Assembly (NCBI RefSeq): GCF_024362695.1
Contig: NC_065410.1
Span: 2,600,001-2,664,000, forward strand
Direction of reading: 5' to 3'
Origin: Pectinophora gossypiella
Taxonomy: Eukaryota > Arthropoda > Insecta > Lepidoptera > Gelechiidae
DNA: 64,000 bases
Shown here in pieces: positions 34,401 to 43,400 of the stretch (positions are counted from its first letter, which is position 1; every line of letters starts with the position of its first letter). The position numbers and the translations under genes were made by a program. The notes below the pieces were generated by a model that ran no database searches, had not been told where the DNA came from, and was given only the letters and a program-made list of their open reading frames with translations.

Positions 34401-37400
34401 CCTGTGGCTACGCCCGGGTACTGCAGCCCTGGCTGGTCATCCGTATAGAATGAGAAACCCACCCATGCCTGAATAATACAGAATGTTGTTAGAATATTCA
34501 TTTCATTCATTATTTAAAATTAAATACTGGGGTAGTCAGAGGCACGTCCATCGCAAGACGCAACTTCTTCTATCGTGTGGGTTATGAGGTGGATTACCAA
34601 CCTCATCAACCCTGGTGTCAGGGTTATTATTGAACCGCCATAGGCCCTGACATGACTAATGTAACTACTTACTTACATCAGTAAGTAGTAACCGGGACCA
34701 ACGACTTAACGTGCCTTCCGAAGCACGGATCATCTTACTTTCGGACAATCAGGTGATCATCCAGTAATGTCCTAACCAAACTAGGGAACACAAAGTAATT
34801 TTTGGGGTATTTCCCCACCGGGATTCGATCCCGGGACCTCCGGATCGTGGCCTAACATTCCACCAATGGACCACGGAGGCCGTTTTTTGAAAAGATGAAT
34901 TTCTTCAGCGTGGCCTTTTTCGACCCAATTCTCAATTATTTATTGCATTCCAGTAGTATAATGGGGTGTTACATAGGCATAGGAACCATAACATGAACCC
35001 TGTAGGGCACAGCAACGTTGAAGGAAAGAGAGGAAGTGTGTATTAAAATTTAAACTTATCATTTAAAAATTCGTCTACAGTATAATAGCTCTTTTTAATT
35101 AGCATTGTTTTTAGATTTTTTATAAATAAATTCGTTTTAGTTTCATCTCTTAAGTACTTAGGGAGCTTATTATATATTTTAATGGACATTGCTAATGGTC
35201 TCGTGGCGTGTAATTTTAGCCTAGAATTTAGCAACATTAATCTGCCTTGTTGTCGAAGCAAATACGGTGTAGGAAAGCCCTCCGGACTCGTGGTCACACC
35301 AGGTTGTCACACCAGTATGACAAACAGGATTTTTTTTTCTTGTTTGTCACACCGCTAACAATACAACACCTTTTTTCACACCATTGTAAGTGCGGAGAAA
35401 AGTCACTTCGTTTTTGGGGGGTCCTTCGTAAGATATATATGAGTATATTATAATACTTAGACCCCCTTCACTATGTATGATCACATCTACTACAATAAAC
35501 TTCATTTCATTTATAAAAGTGAGGGTATTTTTTAACTTTGCATAGCTCCAAAATGTAGACAGAAGGCAGTGTTAATACGCGAAGTTGAACCCCCTAGTGT
35601 CATACCTTATTGAGCTCCCTGGTGATCATGTCCCGGCGGTACTGGTGCTCCCTGTGGCTGTATGGGACGGCGTCGACCGCCAGCACGGCCACGCGGCGCC
35701 GGCCGGCAGAATCGCGCGGCGCGGACTCGCGGTAGTCGCCGGCCCACCGGAACGACCGACTGTACCCTTCGTACTTGCTGTAGCGCTCGCCACCTGAGAT
35801 ACAACACTTCATGTATGTCCCCACCGGGATTTGAACCCGGGACCTCCGGATCGTGAGCACACCAAACCACTGGACCACGGAGGCCGTTACACAAGTTTAA
35901 CAAGTTTATCCATGATAATTACGTTGGATAAATGATTCTGATTGGCATGCTCATAGATGTACGGTCACGAGCATTAATATGTATACACTTTGGTACCATG
36001 TCACATTAACTTTTTTGACAAATTGAACTGTAAGTCTCACTAAATGTCAAATATGTTAGTGCGACAGAGTCCTAAAGTGGGTACATTATATTGCTCATGA
36101 CTGTACAATGTACATACCTATCATCATGAGCGCCTCATTCGGCCGCAGGACCTCGGTGAACAGCATGGAGACCATTAACTCCGGACATATTACGAATCGG
36201 ATCTCTTCCTGAACACACCCGTGCCCAAGCACGCCTCCGCCTAGGTACCTGAAAATATAAGCTCGCGACTATATATATATAGAAGGTACATCCATCGCAA
36301 GATGAACTAAGTACCCACACCTCACTGAAGTTACTGTTTAGACCAACGTGGTGGGTACCAACCATCTGACATTTTGCGTTTCTGACATTTTTCAGAAACT
36401 GTCTTTTTGAGAAACTGTCTTTTTGCGAATCTGTCATTCTGCGAAACCGGCATTTTACGTCATCTGACATATTGCGTTTCTGACATTTTGTGAATCTGTC
36501 ATTTTGCGTTTTTGTCATTATGCGCCTAAACCACAGAAAGCTCGAGGTAATTCCATCGCAAGATACGACTTTTCTGTTAGACCAACGTGGGTTCGTATCG
36601 CCGTCTATAAAGGTCGAGCCAACTGCGTTAGTGAAAACTGCGCTTAAGATATATTAATATAACTCGTCATTTCCCATTTATGGCCATTTATGGTGGGCCG
36701 TATCGCCGTCTATAATGGTCGAGCCAACTGTGTTAGTGAAAACTGCACTTAAGATATATTAATATAACTCATCATTTCCCATTTATGGCCATTTATGGTG
36801 GGCCGTATCGCCGTCTATAATGGTCGAGCCAACTGTGTTAGTGAAAACTGCACTTAAGATATATTAATGTAACTCATCATTTCCCATTTATGGCCATTTA
36901 TGGTGGGCCGTATCGCCGTCTATAATGGTCGAGCCAACTGCGTTAATGAAAACTGCACTTAAGATATATTAATATAACTCATCATTTCCCATTTATGGTC
37001 ATTTATGGTGGGCCGTATCGCCGTCTATAATGGTCGAGCCAACTGCGTTAGTGAAAACTGCGCTTAAGATATATTAATATAACTCATCATTTCCCATTTA
37101 TGGCCATTTATGGTGGGCCGTATCGCCGTCTATAATGGTCGAGCCAATTGTGTTAGTCAAAACTTAAACTTGACTTAAAGTGTAGATAAGTAGAAGATAA
37201 CATTTTAGGTGAACGTGCAATCAGACGCGCTGCAAGAACCGCGAGGGCCGAAGTCATCGCATTTGGCGGAAAAATGCGGATCATGTGACGTTTCATACGA
37301 TATTATACATACTTGGACTTATAACGATGACTTCGGTGTATGTAGTTCTCGTGGCGCATTCACCTTTAAGGAACAAACTACTTTGAATTGTCAAAGAGAC

Positions 37401-40400
37401 AATCAGCAGCTCCTGTTAAGCTACGAGCGCATTAACCATTAGACCACCGGGTCCCCATCCTATCAATGGGAATTTTTCCATCTATATCGCCAGCGCCATC
37501 TATCCAGATATCCAAGATATCTTTGTTTGTAGTCTGAGCGAATTCCGATGGGTTACCTTATGTATTTTATGTACTGAGTGAGTGTATGTTACTTGTGTTT
37601 GTGTAATTATTCTTTGTAGCTACTATTCTATCGCATTAGGTCCTACCTGTAATGATAGTGTATTGAAGTTGAAATAAATAAATAAAATAAAACACATGGT
37701 ATTAATGTTTCTTGGACCGAGACATGTAGAAAGAAACCGTATTTGCTTTATAACTACACCAAGTTTGACGCTTGTGTTGAACTACCTTTAGTATGAGATA
37801 GGCAAAACAAAAAAAAAAAACGAAAGACACTAAGTTGACTTGAGCGTAGGCTTAAAGGTCGTGTAACCAGGCCAATCAATTTCAAAAAAAAAAAGAAAAA
37901 TATAATCTATGTGTGTACTGACTTGTTAGCGAAGTCAAGCTGTATGAGTCCGTGCGCGTCCTCGATGGTGCCAGTAGGGTCGACGTGCAGCGGCAGCGAG
38001 CACAAGCTGACGTCACAGTGCAGCCAGCGGGCGCCGGCCCGCGCCTCCGCGCCCCGCCGGCTGAACGTCAGCACGCCGCGAGGCGCTGCGCTGCACAATG
38101 TCAGGCATGTAGGGCGAGCGGGGGGGACACCCCAGACACTCCACACAAAAGTATCAATCAGGTAGCTTAGCACCGTAAGCACGCGACTCTTCCTCGCCGC
38201 GACATACATCACCCGTCACTCTCTCACAGTACTGCACAGAAAGAGACAGACGATCTCTGTCGCGGCCAGAAAGAGTCGCGTGTTTACGCTGGCCGTGTGC
38301 CGCCTGACGTAAGTGCAAACGAGACAGACAGTTCGCGCTCTCCTTAACTCCTTGCAGTTTCGCAATAATGTAGACTAAAGTAAGATCCAGCTAAAGTTAC
38401 GTCAAAAAAACGTAACTTATCGTAGATTTGCCACAGATGGCATTAACTACTTGGCGGGCTCTCACCCGGTACAAATTTTAAGACAACATGCCTGAGGGTG
38501 ACCAGTTGGGCGCGAACCTCGGCTTAGGGCGTCGTCTGAGGGGATCATATGGAAAGAATTAATAGACCGTAACGGGTCGGTAGTGGTGGGCGTCAAATGA
38601 GGAAAAGCGTCGACTACGCCGGCGGGGTCGGTATCGGGATCCTGACGTGTTTATTGTCGCGACCTGATTGGCCGCCTCTATAGAGTGATCGGGTCGTCAG
38701 AATCGTATATAACGTCCTTTGGGCGCCTATACTTATCTGTACCGTCCCTAGTAAGATCCAGCAAGGGTCTGCACGGCAACCGGGACGCGCCGGACGTGAT
38801 TCATATCAAGTGTTTCGACTTATCTACGTAGATAGATGTCGCACGGCTATTGGTCAAAGCCTAAGGTTACGGTGCCGCGAGGATAGAGAGGGTGAGATAA
38901 ATCTAACTCCCGCGATACGAATTGGTATGAAGCGGATAGTTACCATTCTATATGCAGTACTAATATTTATTCTATGACTGAAGTAAACACTTTACACTGT
39001 ACAAATTATGAGAAGCAGTCACCTTTAGTGCAGACACGTCTGAAGTAATGACAAATGCACTTCAGTTTCTCCAATACATCGTCGTTACCCGCGCACTCAT
39101 ACAGTCTGCAACAAAAATGTTCATAAATAATTTTGTTACTATAGCACATAATAAGTAATGCTTAATTTATTAAAAAATAAAATTTACTTATGTAAGTACA
39201 TAGTTGTTACATGAGTGTTGTTTGAAGCTTTTGGCTGTTCAATAATAACTCTTTGATATTACAATTCACACATGAAAAAGAAAGCAAACACAGTAATCAT
39301 ATTGAACTTGAACAGCCGGGTCTGCATGACAACCGCGCCGCGCGTGGCGCGAATTATATTGAGCGCTTCGACCAATAAACGATACGAATGTTATCTACGT
39401 AGATGGACGTCAAACAGCTATTGGTCGAAGGTCTCGCTATAATTTGCGCTGCGCGCGGCGCGGTTACCGTGCAGAGCCTACAGGGAGACGTTTATTTTTA
39501 TAGTGAAATTAAATAAAAAAAAAGAAATATCTTGCTGCTCCGTTCGCTACTTTTATTTTGAAAGGGAAGGGAATTAATGTACATACAGTACGAGGGGCGG
39601 CTGAAAAGTTATGAGCCTAAGGTATTAAAAGTACTGATAGATGTGTATAAAAAAAATATTTTTCTATGTAATCTCCCTCTACTTCAACACACTTCTTACA
39701 TTTATTATAAAGCGCTTTTAACCCGGTCAAAAAATATTCGCCGTCTTTGTCTTCGAAATGTTCGTTTACGGCCGCCTTCATTCCCTCGTCACTGGCAAAT
39801 CTCCGTCCTCGGAGGTCCTTTTTTAAATCGGAAAAAAGGAAATAGTCGCTAGGGTCTAGACTGTACGGTGGGTGGTTGATTTCTTCAAATCCAGTCTCTC
39901 AGTGTGGACGGGCGCATTGTCTTGCAAAAACAGGACACCTTTCGCAAGTTTGCCTCTCCTTTTCTCGACAACCACTTGACGCACTCTTGTCAACAATCCA
40001 GCATAATAATTACTATTCATTGTAGTATTTTTGGGAAGGTAATCTATAAACAAAATTCCTTCACAATCCCAAAAAACAGTGGCCATGAGCTTGGACGCCG
40101 ATCTTTCAACTTTGAATTTCCGAGGCTGCCTTTCTCCTTTTTCTATCCACTGCATTGACTCCTGTTTGGATTCAGGATCATACTGTCAAATTCATGTTTC
40201 ATCAACAGTGACAAGACTCGAAAAAACATCATCAGGATTATCACCACAGATGTCCAAAAACTCCTGCGAAGTTGTGACGAGTCGCTGTTTATCCAACGGC
40301 GTGAACATTTTTGGCACCCATCGCGCACACACCTTTTTCATGTGCAAATGATTATGCAGAATGGCGCCGATTCGGTCCTTGCTAATGCCTATAGCTTCAG

Positions 40401-43400
40401 CTAGATACCACAACTTGAATCGCCGATCTTCAAGAAAAAGTTTTTTTCTTTTTCGATGTTTTCTTCGGTAACGGCGGTGTTCGGCCGCCCCGGCCTGGGG
40501 TCATCTTTGAGCGACTCCCTGCCATGTTTGAATTTTCGGCTCCAACGTTTTACGGTGGCAAACGAAGGTGCAGACGCTCCGTAAACAGTAGACATGTCTT
40601 AAAATATTTCCGTCGGCGTTTTATTCTTCTTTGTAAGGTATTTGATGACAGCTCTGTACTCGAATTTCGTGCAATTCGCGGAATACTCAGACATGGTGAC
40701 GTTTAAGGTTCAATTACTAAAAAAGTACTGATGCTAAAGACATGAAAATTGAGATTTATATTGCTTGAGATACCCTCAATTAGTGCTGTACCGCGCGGCT
40801 CACTAGTAATAGTTAAAGGTACTTAGGCTCATAATTTTCCAGCCGCCCCTCGTATGTAGTAGGCACAGATTATAAATTGTATGTCGTGAACATAACTTAC
40901 GTGCTAAAATTGATGTTAGGATACGACGCATATTCGGAGTTGCGTTTGCTAGTGTTTCTCCTAGGGAATGTACAGAAAAATGCATTTGCCAATAAGCTGG
41001 CAATCTGTAGCTGTGTGAGTGATATGGAATGGTTCTTCTCTTGTCTGAAAGAAAACACATTAAACATTTTATAATATACACATAACATAACATGAACAGC
41101 CTATATACACAGCACAGGCCTCCCCTCAATCATTTGGAGGGGGTATGGAACATACTGCTGCTCCAATGCGGGTTGGTGGAGGTGATTTTACGGCTAATAA
41201 CCAGGACCAACGGCTTAATGTGCCCTCTGAAGCACGGAATCATCTTACTTTTTCGGACTATCTGGTGATTCAAGCCTGAAAGTCCTTACCAAATAAAGGA
41301 CAGTCCCACAAAGTGATTTCAACAATGTCGCCATCAGGAATTGAACCCAGACCTCCAGATTGTGTTTTATAATAATAATCATAATATATTCAGCAGTACT
41401 GTAATAGTACTTCATAAATTCACCACCTATTTATGATTTCGCGATCATTTTTTAATAATAATATAATATAATAATTCATAAGTTTTTTATACAAGGGACA
41501 TGAGCCTTTGGCATGAAAAACATTCAGCCTAAATTGTACTCACTTCAACAAAGGTATAGGAGCCTGAATCAACTTAGGTAGATCCAACGCTAGCTTTGCT
41601 ATCTCTGGTAATGTCACAGTAAAAAAATACTGGGACTCCTCTTCATCTAAGTGCTGAAAACAGTAAAAAAAAATACATATAGGTATGCAAGTAGAGTGTC
41701 TTAATATGTATGTACTGTCTTGATAATCTGTTTTGAGTATTTACTTCACCAATAGGCAAGAGGACAGCCTAGTCAAATGAGATATACAGGGTGTTAGGGA
41801 CATCGTAACGAAAAAAAAAATGGAACGCCTATTTGATTGTACTAAAAACGATGGTGGGTGTTTTTCTTGTCGCAAATGTTTAATTAAGATTTTGAATTTT
41901 TACTGTGCCGCAATGTAAGTCGAACAACGCGGCACACAGACGTTAAACCTACGCACGGCTACGTTACGCGTGCGTGCGTGATACGATGTTGTATCTAGGT
42001 AGGAGTTTTCATTCTCTTGTATTTAGATGCTTAGTGGTGCAACGTTTAAAAATGTTGAGTTTGTTGAAGTAGAACACCTACTGCCACGATTTTTCACGCA
42101 CGGTACCTACCTACCAGTTATTAAAACGTTCCTAACTTATTAACAATAAAAACCCTACTCTTGCCTTACCTTAATTGTTATTCCTTCGGATGAAGTACCT
42201 AGGTAGGTACCCTAGAACATGTCACGTCACGTAGGTATGCAACATCGCGTTTCCTCCGCGGTAGGTAGGTATCACACGCACTCACAAACACAACACCTTG
42301 CTCTTTAATAAACATCAACAATCTTCCATACTTTTGCGCAGTAAATGATCTATGATCTATCATCATAGTCGACACTACTCATTTACAGAATGAAACAAAC
42401 ACTCACAAACACGAAAAAAATATCCTCGAAAAACATCACGCGATTCGGGTCAAGCTTAGTATTCGACTGAGCGGAAGCGCGCGGCGGCGTTAGCGCAAAG
42501 CATCAAAGGCGCCGACTAAGGGCGCCGACGACGCACCGGCCGCCGGCCGCGGCCGAGTCGAGCCGACGACTAGAGAGAGAGAGAGAAGTATGTTTATGGT
42601 GCAAGTGACAGAGAAAGAAATAGTATCTGTTCGTATGCCTACTTTATTGGCGAGCGTTGCCCTTGACCCGTGCGCCGGCTATTCACCTGCGCATAGCTGA
42701 AGTTGTAGATACGTTATTATTATTATTGATGACATTGATAAAATTTAATAATTAGTAATTTTTATTTGTTTATTTTAAATGTGTGTTCTATGCAGCTTAA
42801 AACACAATATGGGACTGAGAAAAATCTAATTTTTTTATGAATTTTGCGACAGGAAACTTCACTTGATACCTATCAACTCAAAGAAATACCTAGTATCTGT
42901 TCGTAATGCCTACTTTATTGGCGCGCGTTGCCCTTGATCCGTGAGGCTATTCACGTCCGAGTATCCCTCAAGACAGATCAAACAAGCCCTAACTCGGAGG
43001 TCTTGCGTCCCAGGATCCTTTAATTATGTCTTAGAACCTTCTTGGCCTATGTGGTCCAGTGATTGAGCGATGGGATGCGGAGGGTCCGGGTTCGTATTCC
43101 GGTGGGGACATATCACAAAAATCTGTTTATAAGGCCTTTGGTTGGGACGTTACAGGCTGATCACCTGATTGTCCGAAAGTAAAATGATCCGTGCTTCGGA
43201 AGGTACGTTAAGTCGTTGCTCCCGTCTACTAGGTACTTATGTAAGCACGTAGCCGTTACATGAATATTGTACACAGAACAGGATAGGTTTAATTAGTTCT
43301 TTACTGATGATTTAACAATGAGATTTAAAACCACGAATAACTTAGTACTTAGTACCTCGGTACCAACATGTAACAAGAAAAATAAGATCACTCCTCTCGG

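Noticed and set aside
36595..37165. CRISPR-like array
   Set aside because: The 105-bp units are head-to-tail repeats with no unique spacers, in an animal intron.
39591..40852. Active mariner transposase
   Set aside because: An early stop, a frameshift near 40440 and further breaks before the third catalytic residue make it a pseudogene.
42540..42590. GC-rich and (GA)n stretch, and a similar one at 44130-44225, as CpG-island promoters
   Set aside because: They are short, low-complexity runs inside PARG intron 2 with no adjacent gene start.
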